Assembly: GCA_963169475.1 (NCBI GenBank)
Contig: CAUJFT010000277.1
Location: 1 to 24,551, forward strand
Direction: 5' to 3'
DNA length: 24,551 nt
Origin: Bacteroidota bacterium
GTDB lineage: Bacteria > Bacteroidota > Bacteroidia > J057
Shown here: positions 1 to 10,400 of the stretch, one piece after another
How the letters are laid out: every line of letters starts with the position of its first letter
Position numbering within the stretch: position 1 is the first letter of the stretch
Translations under genes and position numbers: made by a program
The notes under the pieces: generated by a model
The model's database searches: none
Told to the model about the DNA's origin: nothing
Seen by the model: only the letters and a program-made list of their open reading frames with translations

Positions 1-85
1 AACTTGCCTGATTTTTTACGTCATCGCGTTCAACGCCTAATTTGTCCACGATAATCTCAACTACTTTTTCTGCGATATCACTCAT
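1..85 (-). CDS. acpP: acyl carrier protein, N-terminal 28 residues (3' end outside window)
   Basis: The reverse strand reads MSDIAEKVVEIIVDKLGVER and continues DDVKNQAS before the window ends. This is the first helix and following loop of type II fatty-acid-synthase acyl carrier proteins (typical start MSDIxxKVxxIIxxKLGV). The attachment motif DSL lies beyond the edge, so the phosphopantetheine serine cannot be checked. The protein carries the growing acyl chain in the cytoplasm. The ATG at 85-83 fits both the family N-terminus and a TATATTTG element about 50 bp upstream. Transcription leaves the window; in many bacteria fabF follows, but that cannot be seen here. The family call is firm despite the short visible part. 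Confidence 0.88.
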   Translation of the reverse strand, partial: MSDIAEKVVEIIVDKLGVERDDVKNQAS

Positions 86-135
86 AATAGTAATTTGTAA
101 TAATAATGATTTAAGTTTGGTTATAAAAATTGTTG

Positions 136-143
136 CAAATATA
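136..143 (-). promoter_or_regulatory. -7 element TATATTTG ahead of acpP
   Basis: On the minus strand this octamer matches the Bacteroidota TAnnTTTG consensus. A TTTG lies upstream at 161-164, with a 17-bp spacer that is slightly short of the usual 19. It would give a leader of roughly 45 nt before the acpP ATG. Confidence 0.45.
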
Positions 144-173
144 ATACCTTTATTTTATATCAAAATATTTTTT

Positions 174-995
174 TTACCAACTCTGCCTTTGTTTCAAATG
201 ATAAGTAAGAGAGAGAGAGGGGGTCAGGTAGGTATCTTTCTTTTTGGGGTTGCCCCTTACGGTAAATTCATTCACGACTAAGTTCGGATTTGGATTAGAT
301 AATGCCGCTGCTACGGGGTTCCACTCTCCAAGATAATCCGGATTAGGATAGGCACTTGCACTCACATCGTCCATATAATCCGTAAAGGTAAAGTGATACA
401 TCAATTCAATATCCATGCTAAGATACTCTGAAAAGTAATAACGAATGCCTCCTCCTAGGGGTACAGCGATTTGATATTTTTTATAGGGTTTGGGATAGGT
501 ATTGCCGTATTGTTCGGGTAAGTATTGTCCTTCTGTACCTAAGGATTGTAGGTCCCACCATTCGCCCTGATATTTTGCAGAGGGGCTAAAATAAAAAGCA
601 TTTACCCCATAGAAAAAATAAGGAGAGAGGTGTGTTTTTTTATAGAATTTCCCCATTCTCTTTTTGAAAGGTTCGTGAGAAACGACAATTCCTGCTTCAT
701 ATAATGGGCTCTTGAAACTTGTGTTTCTTATTTTTGTATCGGAGAATAGAGAGTCGGCACCTCTATAGCTGCTATAAATAAGGTTTAGACGAACATTTGT
801 CTGTTCTGTTACCTGCATACCATAAGCGGCTATGACCGCAGGGCGAAGATTCGTAATTCCTCCTTGAGGAACATCTCCTTTAAACATGGTGGTTCCAACT
901 CCAAGCGTAAAGTTGGAATAGCGGTAAGCAAATTGTGCCTTCCCCGCCAAAGGAAGCAAAATAACTGCGAGAAAGACGTAAAATAAACGACTCAT
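174..995 (-). CDS. outer-membrane beta-barrel protein, DUF6089-like
   Basis: The 273-residue product starts with a clear Sec signal peptide (MSRLFYVFLAVILLPLAGKA, cleavage expected before QFAYRY). It continues as alternating aromatic/polar strands with large turns and no cytoplasmic-type domain. The opening 'LGVGTTMFKGDV' resembles the 'GxxxYxGDL' start of DUF6089 proteins, which are Bacteroidota outer-membrane proteins of unknown role. The strand 'GGGIRYYFSEYLSMDIELMY' around residues 180-205 is a typical barrel hairpin. A -7 element at 1021-1028 leaves a leader of about 20 nt, which supports this ATG. Assignment as an outer-membrane barrel is confident. The exact family is inferred from motif resemblance, and the function is unknown. 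Confidence 0.8.
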   Translation of the reverse strand: MSRLFYVFLAVILLPLAGKAQFAYRYSNFTLGVGTTMFKGDVPQGGITNLRPAVIAAYGMQVTEQTNVRLNLIYSSYRGADSLFSDTKIRNTSFKSPLYEAGIVVSHEPFKKRMGKFYKKTHLSPYFFYGVNAFYFSPSAKYQGEWWDLQSLGTEGQYLPEQYGNTYPKPYKKYQIAVPLGGGIRYYFSEYLSMDIELMYHFTFTDYMDDVSASAYPNPDYLGEWNPVAAALSNPNPNLVVNEFTVRGNPKKKDTYLTPSLSLTYHLKQRQSW

Positions 996-1020
996 AAATT
1001 TGGTTTTTCGATTTTCGGTG

Positions 1021-1028
1021 CAAATTTA
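1021..1028 (-). promoter_or_regulatory. -7 element TAAATTTG ahead of the DUF6089-like gene
   Basis: It matches TAnnTTTG on the minus strand, 26 bp upstream of the ATG. No TTTG is visible at the expected -33 spacing, so only the -7 half is supported. Confidence 0.4.
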
Positions 1029-1158
1029 AAAAGAATAGATAGATTTTTTGTATTCTATACATTCAAATCACAGTAGATTATATTTTTTTAACGCAATTGT
1101 AAAAGGATTTGTGGGGTTTTATAAATTATTTTTTTTCCCAACTCATGACACACCTAAC

Positions 1159-2088
1159 TCAATAATTTCCAATTATCTGTAAGGATTGGGGAATCATCTC
1201 AAAAGTAACGGGGACATATCCCAACCATTCTCCATCGGCTTCAAGGTCTTTGTTTGGCTCTGGGGCGGTTATTGAAACCGCCGAAGTCCTTTTGTGAAGG
1301 ATTTTTGGACACTCATATACACTCCCTGTATATAATCTTCGGATTTCCCAAAGTAATCTTAATCTAGGCATTGCTTCAATAATCGTGATATCAAAGAGAC
1401 CATCATTCGGTACGGAAAGCGGGACGGTTTGCATTCCTCCTCCACTATACTTACATATTCCGACATTAATACAGAAAACGTTTCCTGTATAGGAAAAAGT
1501 ATCGGATTGCAGGCTAAATTCCGAAGCCTTGTATTTCCATAGTAGTTTTATCACCAACCAAAGGTAGAATATTTTTGTAAACGCCCCTCTTTTATTCATG
1601 GAAAGCGTTTGGAATACCGCAAAACCGTCAAAAGCAATTCCAGCAACATTATTGAAATAATACTGACATTTTTGTCCCTCTTTATAGAAGCTAATTTTTC
1701 CAATATCTTGGATAAGGATATTTTGTCGCTTTATCATACCGATTACCTCCTTTATATTTGTAGGAATACGGTGAGTTTTTGCCCAATCGTTTCCGGTACC
1801 CAAGGGGATACAAGTTAATGTAATTTTTTCTGTTGGGACCTCTGTCTGTGAAAAAATTCCATTTACCGTTTCGTTTACCGTACCGTCCCCTCCAATAGCA
1901 ATGAACCTTCGGTATCCTTGTTGAATAGCCTCTCTCACGATAGCCAAAATATGTCCAGAGTATTCAGAACGCTTTAAATGGTACGAAATTCTTTGCAAAT
2001 CAAGTTCTTCAGCGATTTTGTTCCATTTTTTTTCTGCCCTACCACCTCCTGCCGTAGGATTTAATACAATTAAATAAGTGTCTTGCAT
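1159..2088 (-). CDS. diacylglycerol/lipid kinase family protein (YegS/BmrU type)
   Basis: This 309-residue protein has the full signature of the DAGK catalytic family: 'NPTAGGG' at residues 10-16, the nucleotide-binding 'GGDGTVNETVNG' from residue 66, 'PLGTGNDWA' from residue 95, and the C-terminal 'DGLFDITII'. Family members are ATP-dependent lipid kinases that phosphorylate diacylglycerol or related lipids at the cytoplasmic face of the membrane. The substrate cannot be read from sequence. Length matches the family (about 290-310). It is encoded alone, with a promoter and a leader hairpin just upstream. It ends with TGA, which shows that UGA is a normal stop in this genome. Confidence 0.93.
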   Translation of the reverse strand: MQDTYLIVLNPTAGGGRAEKKWNKIAEELDLQRISYHLKRSEYSGHILAIVREAIQQGYRRFIAIGGDGTVNETVNGIFSQTEVPTEKITLTCIPLGTGNDWAKTHRIPTNIKEVIGMIKRQNILIQDIGKISFYKEGQKCQYYFNNVAGIAFDGFAVFQTLSMNKRGAFTKIFYLWLVIKLLWKYKASEFSLQSDTFSYTGNVFCINVGICKYSGGGMQTVPLSVPNDGLFDITIIEAMPRLRLLWEIRRLYTGSVYECPKILHKRTSAVSITAPEPNKDLEADGEWLGYVPVTFEMIPQSLQIIGNY

Positions 2089-2109
2089 TTTTATTAATCA
2101 AGGGGTTCT

Positions 2110-2127
2110 CTCTCTATTGATAGAGAG
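2110..2127 (-). promoter_or_regulatory. 5'-leader hairpin of the lipid kinase mRNA
   Basis: The sequence CTCTCTA-TTGA-TAGAGAG forms a perfect 7-bp stem with a 4-nt loop. Given the -7 element at 2138-2145, transcription should start near 2131, so this hairpin would sit at the very 5' end of the mRNA. Such hairpins can protect transcripts from 5' decay; that role is inferred. Confidence 0.45.
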
Positions 2128-2137
2128 CGTTAATTGG

Positions 2138-2169
2138 CAAATATAGAACGGATAATTTTGCTAACCAAA
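2138..2169 (-). promoter_or_regulatory. promoter of the lipid kinase gene
   Basis: On the minus strand TTTG (2169-2166) is followed after 20 bp by TATATTTG (2145-2138). This is a near-ideal Bacteroidota -33/-7 pair (consensus spacing 19). Confidence 0.6.
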
Positions 2170-2231
2170 TATTTTAGATTTTACCATAACTCGGAGAGGT
2201 AATAGGGATTCGTGGGTAAAACATACTCCTA

Positions 2232-4052
2232 TCAAACCTTTCCCTCTTGTATGGCTTTGATTATTCTGGAGGCTTTTGCAACACCAATTACTCCGGCGAT
2301 TTCGTTTTCGGTAGCGGCTTTTAGTTTTTTTACAGATTTGAAATGCTGCAATAGTACCTTTTCTGTGCTTTCTCCTATCCCTTCAATTTGTGTTAGCGCG
2401 CTTCGTTGATTTTCACCTTTACTTCGCTTATTTCTGTGAAAAGTAATGCCAAAACGATGTGCTTCGTCTCTACACCGCTGAATGAGAATAAGAGCCGCAC
2501 TTTTTTTGTCAATGTGCAAAGGTAGGGTATCTCCGGGGGAGTATATTTCTTCTAATCGTTTTGCGATACCGATAATTGGTACTTTTCCCGAAATTCCCAC
2601 TTTTTCCAGTGCTTTTACTGCGGCACTTAATTGCCCCTTTCCTCCGTCAATAATGATTAACTTGGGTAAAGGCAGATTTTCCTCCATCACTCTCTTATAT
2701 CTTCTTTCCACCACTTCTTCCATGGTGGCAAAATCGTTTGGTCCCTCTACCGTTTTTACATTAAAGTGGCGATAATCTTTTTTGGCGGGTTTTCCTTCCT
2801 TAAATACAATCATGGAAGATACGGGAAAACTCCCCTGAAAGTTGGAATTATCAAAGCATTCTATGTGGTCAGGAAGTTCTTTCAGATAGAGGGCTTTTTG
2901 CAACTCCTCCATCATCACTCTGTTAGGTGTTTTTTTCTCTCTGAAATTTTGTGTATAGATTTTTTCATCTAACAATGCGGTTGCGTTCTTTATGGATAAA
3001 TCCAATAGTCTTTTTTTATCCCCGATTTTAGGAATCGTAAATTGAAAATTACGGATGAGGTGTTCTTCCTCTACGGGTACATTTACCACAATTTCCGGAT
3101 AAATGTCTTTTTCTTCTGCCCACCATTGTGAAAATGCCGCGGTTAAGATTTCGCTTTTAGTTTCTTCGAGGCTACGTTTATGCTCCCATGTATGGGTCTG
3201 AATAATAGTACCATGATGTATTTTAAAATGATGAATAAGTGCAATATTTTCTTCCATTACCACCGAGAATACTTCAAGGTCTTCTAATTTATCAGAGACA
3301 ATGGTATTTTTTTTACGATAAGCCACCAAATGCTCCATCTTTTTTCGGTATCTTTCTGCGGTTTCAAAATCGTATTTTGCTGCTGCCTCTAACATTTGGG
3401 ATTCTATGTAGTCAAGGGCAAAGCCAAAGTTTCCTTTGAGTATGTGTCGGATTTGCTCTATCCCTTTCATATACTCATCTTCGGTCTGCCTGCCAATACA
3501 AGGAGCAAGACAATTTCCAATCTGAAATTCGAGACACGGGCGAAATTTTCCGGAACGTATATTTTCTTCTGAGAGGTTATAGTTACAATTTCTCAAAAGA
3601 ATATAGTCCTTAATCAACTCCAATAGTGTGTACATTACACCCGGATTTACATACGGACCAAAATATGAAGCATCATAATCTGTTTTTTGACGGGTACTAT
3701 ATACCCGGGGAAACCTTTCTTTTGTAATGCAGATATAAGGATAAGTTTTTCCGTCTTTCAGGAGAATATTATACTTAGGCTGATGTTGTTTAATTAGGCT
3801 GTTTTCTAATGAAAGTGCCTCTATTTCAGTATTAGTTAGGGTATAAGAGAGGTCCTGAATATTTTTAACGAGGTGTAAAATTCGATAACTATGTTTGTTA
3901 ATGCCGGTAAAGTAGCTCGTAACCCGCTTTTTAAGGGATTTTGCCTTTCCTATGTACAAAATATTTCTTTTTTTATCCAAAAAACAATATACCCCGGGTT
4001 CATCGGGAAGGTTTTTTATTTTTTGAATAATTTCTTCTGAAAATGTAAGCAT
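2232..4052 (-). CDS. uvrC: excinuclease ABC subunit C
   Basis: UvrC makes the two incisions flanking bulky DNA lesions in the UvrABC nucleotide-excision repair complex. The 606-residue product shows an N-terminal GIY-YIG nuclease ('GVYCFLD...ILYIGKAKSLKKRVTSYF', residues 20-48), a UVR/UvrB-contact helix pair around 211-241, the RNase H-like nuclease domain from about residue 397 ('CFDNSNFQGSFPVSSM', 'IIIDGGKGQLSAA') and a C-terminal helix-hairpin-helix ('IEGIGESTEKVLLQHF'). I chose ATG 4052 rather than the longer frame opening at 4175. The extra 41 residues have no family counterpart, MLTFSEEI is the usual UvrC beginning, and a TACCTTTG -7 element lies between the two starts. uvrA and uvrB are not in the window. 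Confidence 0.96.
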   Translation of the reverse strand: MLTFSEEIIQKIKNLPDEPGVYCFLDKKRNILYIGKAKSLKKRVTSYFTGINKHSYRILHLVKNIQDLSYTLTNTEIEALSLENSLIKQHQPKYNILLKDGKTYPYICITKERFPRVYSTRQKTDYDASYFGPYVNPGVMYTLLELIKDYILLRNCNYNLSEENIRSGKFRPCLEFQIGNCLAPCIGRQTEDEYMKGIEQIRHILKGNFGFALDYIESQMLEAAAKYDFETAERYRKKMEHLVAYRKKNTIVSDKLEDLEVFSVVMEENIALIHHFKIHHGTIIQTHTWEHKRSLEETKSEILTAAFSQWWAEEKDIYPEIVVNVPVEEEHLIRNFQFTIPKIGDKKRLLDLSIKNATALLDEKIYTQNFREKKTPNRVMMEELQKALYLKELPDHIECFDNSNFQGSFPVSSMIVFKEGKPAKKDYRHFNVKTVEGPNDFATMEEVVERRYKRVMEENLPLPKLIIIDGGKGQLSAAVKALEKVGISGKVPIIGIAKRLEEIYSPGDTLPLHIDKKSAALILIQRCRDEAHRFGITFHRNKRSKGENQRSALTQIEGIGESTEKVLLQHFKSVKKLKAATENEIAGVIGVAKASRIIKAIQEGKV

Positions 4053-4072
4053 ATTGTCTTTTTTATGGACCA

Positions 4073-4080
4073 CAAAGGTA
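4073..4080 (-). promoter_or_regulatory. -7 element TACCTTTG ahead of uvrC
   Basis: It matches TAnnTTTG and predicts a leader of about 15 nt to the ATG at 4052, deciding against the longer reading frame. No convincing -33 TTTG is visible. Confidence 0.45.
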
Positions 4081-4413
4081 CAAAAATGGAGAGATTCTAT
4101 TTTGAAAAAATAGTACCCTTGCGATACTTCAATTTTGCATTGGGAAAGCCCGTTAAGTTTTACAATAGCTTCCATGCTAACCCCCTATTTTTTTACTTGT
4201 CTGGCGATTGCAGAGTACTTGGTCGTTTTGGTCTTTGAGTCGAATCGTGTACACCATCTCTAAACCAAACCCATCTCAGAGGTGTGAGCGAATTATGGCG
4301 GAACATTACCCCAAGCCTTGTATATGGAATCTATCAATAAGGAGCTACATTGGGATTAAGAAGCCGGATTATGTCAGAATATTCCATCACTAACTATTTT
4401 GTGCGGGGAGATA
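4081..4413. other. intergenic region sprA-uvrC, no supported gene
   Basis: This interval separates the sprA stop from the uvrC promoter. Its middle (about 4200-4370) is visibly less AT-rich than the other intergenic regions of the window. All six frames are broken into short pieces. No hairpin-plus-T-run terminator, tRNA fold or TAnnTTTG element stands out. It may hold decayed coding sequence or an unrecognised RNA, but I cannot support either. Confidence 0.4.
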
Positions 4414-7400
4414 TTAATTCAGCGAAAGTTTCAATTGTACGCCTACACTTCTAAACGAATTAGCGAAAGAGAGTGAAGTATGAGGGCGACTGATATTTTC
4501 TTGCCAAAATACTTTAATATTCACGCGATTATTGATAATATAATCAATAGACGGGTTGATATTAATAATCAAATTCCCACGAAGGTCAGGAGTAGTAATA
4601 CCATCTAAGGTTCTGTTTCTTACCCTTGAGTCTCTCATCGTTACTTGACAATTAAAGTTTGCACTATTTTTAAGGGTAATATCCTTGCCAAACATACGAA
4701 GATTAAGATTTAATTTATCCTTCTTGTAGCCCATTGAGAAAGTGAAATCCTGATTTTTTTCCTCTGTGAGTTGAAGATTCCCCACATTAAAGCTCATCAT
4801 TCTCCCTCTTCCATAAGCAAGGTTTGTAGTCAATCCATTTTTCAGCGTAGCATTCAACCCAATAAGCGGAGCAAACCTTTCCGTAACTTGGACAATTGCG
4901 ATATTGCGGATAGGGGCAAAGTTCTCTATATTATTTCCCAAGGGGTCTTGCCCTATAATTACAGCAGTATCTCCAAGCATATCTCCGTTTTTATCCACGG
5001 CAAAAATATTCCGGTTATATCCACCTACGGTGTAAGTTCCCTGATAGCTATGTTTTATACTGATAGAAGTTACCGACTGTTTTAATTGAGGGAAGGCGAT
5101 TGTAGGGTTAAAATTGATATTCCAATTAGGCAAAGGCATATTAGGGAAAGGAGAAAGTCCAATTTTATCTGACTTAATCAGCCCGTAGCTTCCAAGTAAA
5201 GCCGGTATCAATACATCTTGAGAAGAACCCGTATATCCATTCTGAAACCCGTCTCTAATGCCTTGGTACGAGAGGGCGGATTTAGAGGGATTCTCATCAT
5301 ACAGTCTTTGGGAAATAATTTTTCGATTTTCTGCAAATTGAAGGAACAAGAGAGAGTCATCTTTTGCAAAAGCGGTATTTGCAAAGACATAAGAGACGGA
5401 GTATATTCCGCTAAATTGTTTGGCAGTATGAATATAGTCATTAGAGCTATTATCCCACCGGAACATTTCCGAATTGTTATCCGTTGCATTACGGGTAGCG
5501 TTCAGGTCTATTTTAAGTCCCGGCACGGGTTCGATAGAGGATTTCAAGGTAAGCTGACTATTGATATTCTGCATAAAATAATTAGAAAGCGTTGAGTCTT
5601 TCGTTATCCACGCATTTTTTTCGGCTTCTGGGCGAATATCTCTCTGCAAACCCGCAATAAATCCAAGCGTAGGCGGAATAATCGGAGAGCGTCCTCCGGA
5701 GGTTGTATCTCGATACCCAAAATCTAATCCGAAATTATCTGTTTTAGGGAGGTATCCTGGCAAAGTTGTCCCTGCGGTTTGAGTATAGGTTGCGTCTATA
5801 TTTTTGACACTAAAGACAACCCTCAGCACCGAACGAAGTACTGCTTTAAGAAATTTCAGGTCTTTGGGGGGATTTAACTTGTGTTTATCCTTCCAATCCG
5901 GATTAATAATTGGCTTGGGCTTAGGAGTGTCTTTTTTATCTTCTTTTTTCGGAGCTTTGGGGGCAGGGGTAGTTCCTTTTGGAGGCTGAACGGGTGGCTT
6001 GTAGGGTAAAGGGTCTAACATTTTTTTCAATCCTTTCCATTTTCCATAGAGGCTATTAAAATCAGCCCTTGCCGAGCCATTAATATTTTGACCATTTACG
6101 ATTGTTGAACCCAATCCCATATTTACTTCCGGCGGGTTTATCCATTGAAAAGTCCCGCTATAAGTAGCATTGCCCGTAATCCAATTGATAGGCTTAAATT
6201 TACTAAATGGTAGCGTATAGGCGAGGTTCATATTGTGATTGTAGCCAATCGTTCTACCCATTTCTATCATTCGGTTGTACGCCCTATCGTATTCATAGGC
6301 TTGACCATTGGGTTTAAATCCCGTAGTGGTTAGGGTGTCTCTGCCGAGATGAAGGAAATTATCAGAAAGAGAGCCGATGGAGTCGCGCTGCCATTGTGCG
6401 GACCTATCCCAGTACCCTTTTACTTCGTCCACCCTTGCATTATTTGCGGCAGTAAAGGTAAAGGCAAGGCTTTTGGTCAAATCCCATGCGAGATTATAAT
6501 TACGGGTAAGTAGAAAATTTTTAGTATAAACAGGGGTTGTTTTTCCTCCAAAAAGAGAGGGGCGGTATAGATTTTCGGAAAATTGGCGGTCTCCGATTAG
6601 GCTTACCGTTACCAATTTAGGAAGAGGAGAAAAATTAAATTCGGAAATAGGGTTTTTCTTCTTCCACTTTTTAAAAGGTTGAATAGGCTCACTTTTAATA
6701 TTATAGCGATAATTAATCGCTCCTCTGTAATTACTATTAAAATTCTTTTCAACCATATAATTACGGTTAAACATTTCCGAATAAGCAAAACTCATGTCAA
6801 AATTTTCAATATCCCATACATGATTTTTAGTATTTGTTCCTGTTTTATTCTTTTTAACGTTATTAAATGAAATACCTTTATTTCGGGTATAATCTTGGAT
6901 TTGGGATTTGATTACCCGTCTTTCATCGGGAGTAGCTTGTGCATAAAGGTCTTTGCTCAAAACATCTGCTTCCCGAGGGTCAAATTGAGGATTTTTGAAT
7001 TGTTCGTCATAGTTTATGTGTACAGGAAGTGAAATACCCCATTTTTCCGGAATAAACTTATGGAGTTGGAAATCTCCTTGTACGCTATATCGGGTAACAT
7101 CTTCTCGTTTTCGTTGGCTGACGCGTTGGTCTAAGGTACCGAAGCCTGCTTTCCGTTCTTGAAAAGTAGCTTGAACAGTACCTAAATCTGCCAATTGAAT
7201 ATTCAGGTTGGCATTAGCCGCCCATGCCGAAGAATTATCAAACTTGGTGAGGCTCAACTCATTTATCCACAATTCAATATTAAGAGGTCCTTCAGCGGGA
7301 GTTTGGGGATTTCTTGCTCCAATGACAATATTACGAATATCGCTTAGTTTAGGCGTTCCTTTAATATAGATTTTATGACCCGGAGGGAGATTCAAGGTGT

Positions 7401-10400
7401 ATTCAAATCTTTCTTCCGAATTAAATCCTGTATTATTTCTTTCATTTTTGGCAGTTGTGAGCAGGTCCAAATCAAAGTTAAACTGATTCCTCCATATATT
7501 AGCCGTATCGTAAGGGGCGATACCCGAACTTGGGTCTGACGGAGTTAAAGGGATTTCATACTCATAATAATTCATATCATTATCCAATCCCAAACGAATA
7601 AATGCTACTGCATCTCCTCTTTGATTAAAGTTAGAAGGGCTTAAACCCGTTTCCACTGCTTCAGCATGTACCCACATTCGTAGCTTTTTAAAGTTACGAA
7701 AATCTTGATTTACATATTTGAAAAGTCCTCTCCCTTCATCTTCTGGCAAACAATTTATTTTCATTAAAAGAGACCGCTCATCTTGTAAAAATCCCGGTTG
7801 CGTATTGCCATTCATACCCTGACGAAATACTCCGGGAGGGACTACATAATTGAAAGGTGTTTTGCGAGAATTATCCTGAACACTTACACTTCCTACATCA
7901 AAGGATTCACAAGGTTGGGGTTCATATTGAAAACTATCGGGACGAGAAGTGAAAATTCCATCGTATTTTCTCCATTGTGTAGAGACCGTCTGAAACTCTG
8001 TGAGGCGTAGGATTGCTTCATTTTCAAACCCAGTCATACATAGCCGCATAAAATTAATCACCTTAAAGTTTGGGATATTATTGATAGGCTTACCCATACG
8101 GATAGGAACCCGGAACTGATACCAAGTAACCGTATCTAACTTGCTTCCGCTATTGTTGAGCTTAACGGAGGAGGTGATTTTATCTACAATAAAATTTGTA
8201 CCCGGAATCATTGAGTCGCGGGAGACTTTTATTCGATATTCCCAATATTCTTCCCACGTATTAGGGGTACCGTTTCGGTTAAGGTCTTCGGTATCGGGAT
8301 ATTGGCTTGCTTGGAGGGTATAACCATTATTGGATTGATTCACGGGTGAATTTCCCTCCGTTCCGAATGTTCTTTCATAACGGGTGAGTACTCCTGCGGT
8401 AACATTATTATAGTCTTCGGAGAGGAAATGCTTATAGTCGTCAGCACTTGGGTCATTAAAAAATTCATTATAAGCCGCACTTCCCGTTCCAAAATTTGCA
8501 GAAAGCTTGTCTAAGTAAGGCTGGAAAAAATTTCGTTCCTCTACGGTACTTAATCCATCTAACCCTACGTCCTGACGAGTGCGGGCATCGGGGTCATTAC
8601 TAAACGCATTAGAGGGAGGGATAGTAGTGGGTACTTTTCCCCATGCCGTTTCTACTACTCCTTGCGCGCCTCCATTTTCCGGCAACCCATGCTCAAAAAA
8701 TTGAAGATTATCCGGAATAATATCCTCACTTACATTTCCGAGATGTAAGTATAATTCTCCCCCTGTACTATCTTTAAATCTATCTAAAAAGGGGTCCATC
8801 ATCCAAAACTCGACAAACTCCACATTTTGAGCCTCAAAGTCTATATTTGTATTAATTTCTGCCATGATTCCCGCCCAATTTTCTTTGGGTTTGAGGAAAC
8901 GTCCAGATACAGAGAGTTTAGAGGGGTCTGTTTGATAATTATAAGGTCCTCTTCTTGCCGGAAAATAATGAAGGTCAAATGTGGGTTGAAAAGCGGCTCC
9001 TGGCAATGCCGTAATTTGGGGAAAAAGCTCATAGGGAGTAACCGGACGAGAATAAGAGCTGTCTTTGTCTCCGGTGGGGATTTTGGCAATATCAGGATTA
9101 TATACTTGTGGGTCTATCTGATACCAACTTAGTTGTGCGCGGGAATAGCCCGCCGCCAGAGAATCATTTGGAAATTCCAGCGTTGGGTCATAAAAACGAT
9201 TACCCGGCTGAAATTTAGGAAAAGACGCAATTTTCCAGCGTTGTATCCCCATCATGCTATAGGGCATCTTTGCCGCTTCAAAGTCATCAATATAAGTAAT
9301 TCCTTGTAAAGAATCCTGCATCACCTGACGGGGCTGACCCGGGCGGAGCTGCGCCCATTCTCCCGAAAAGTTATAGGAGGAAGGTGCTTTTGTATTTAAT
9401 AGCGGAAGTTTATCTAATATCTTGGTTAATAGCGGAAGTTCTTTTTGGGACGTAAGGTCAAAGCCCCAAAGGGTATTTCTGACGGGTTCATCTCCGATGG
9501 TGGTCTTAAAATTAGTGGGGCGTTCGTTGAGTTGAAGTCCGGAGAATCCGAGTTTAGTGTTTTTTAACGGACTATATTCAATCCTAAGTCCTGACATAGT
9601 TTTGGTTTGCATCTGAAATGCTTGTTGTTGGTCAAAAGACACATTGATTTGCTGTCCTTGTGCGAGGTATGCGGGGTTCTTAATAATTACCTTAGAGCCG
9701 GAAGGGTCAATATCATAATCCGTTCCGCGATTGAGCCGAACCCCATTTGCCGTAACGACTACACTTTGTGGATTTACGCCAAAGGCATTGAGCGGGATTT
9801 CGGCAACTCCGCCCCCTTGTCCACTTTGCCCGCTAGTACCAGGTCCTCCTCCCTGATATACTCCTTCTAAGGTGTAGCGATTAAGCTGGGGATAATACTG
9901 AATCGCATCTTGATAGGTCATATCATATAATGGCTGAAAGACATATCTGACAGAGTCGTCCGGGTAATTTAATCTACGGGATAAATAAGACCCAAACGGC
10001 TCTACATGCGGAAAGATAATTACTCCTTTCTGGGGAATTACCGTCAAATTTTCAACAAAGTCAAATAAATTATCTGGTTCAGGTGCTGTATTATTAGTTA
10101 GCCTATCTAAACTTGTGAGTTGCAGTAGGGGGATATTTTGAATAGAAGTGTCTTTGGTTTCTGGTAGAAAATTAATCTTCCCGGCTTTGGTTCCCGTTTC
10201 ATACATAACCTGCATTCGGAATCCTTGGGGACTGATACCATAAGCAATATTATAAATATTCTTCATCATCAAATCCCAAACTGGATATGTTTTATTGTTA
10301 TATGTGGGGCGCAACTGTGAAGGCCTAATCATTTTAAGAAAAATAGGGTTACTATTTTCCGCATTTGCCGGCACATCATTAGAAAACTCCCCGACCTGAA

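Noticed and set aside
4053..4175. 41-residue N-terminal extension of UvrC
   Set aside because: It has no family counterpart, and a -7 element lies within it. ATG 4052 gives the normal UvrC start and length.
4201..4262. tRNA-like string GTCGAATCGTGTACACCA
   Set aside because: The T-stem does not pair and there is no D-arm, anticodon arm or matching acceptor.
4208..4393. 61-codon plus-strand ORF between uvrC and sprA
   Set aside because: It has no recognisable domain, no promoter element, atypical composition, and lies antisense to flanking transcription. It is kept only as part of the unexplained intergenic block.
4337..4395. 17-codon minus-strand ORF just after sprA (MEYSDIIRLLNPNVAPY)
   Set aside because: It is too short, with no own promoter and no coupling to sprA or uvrC.
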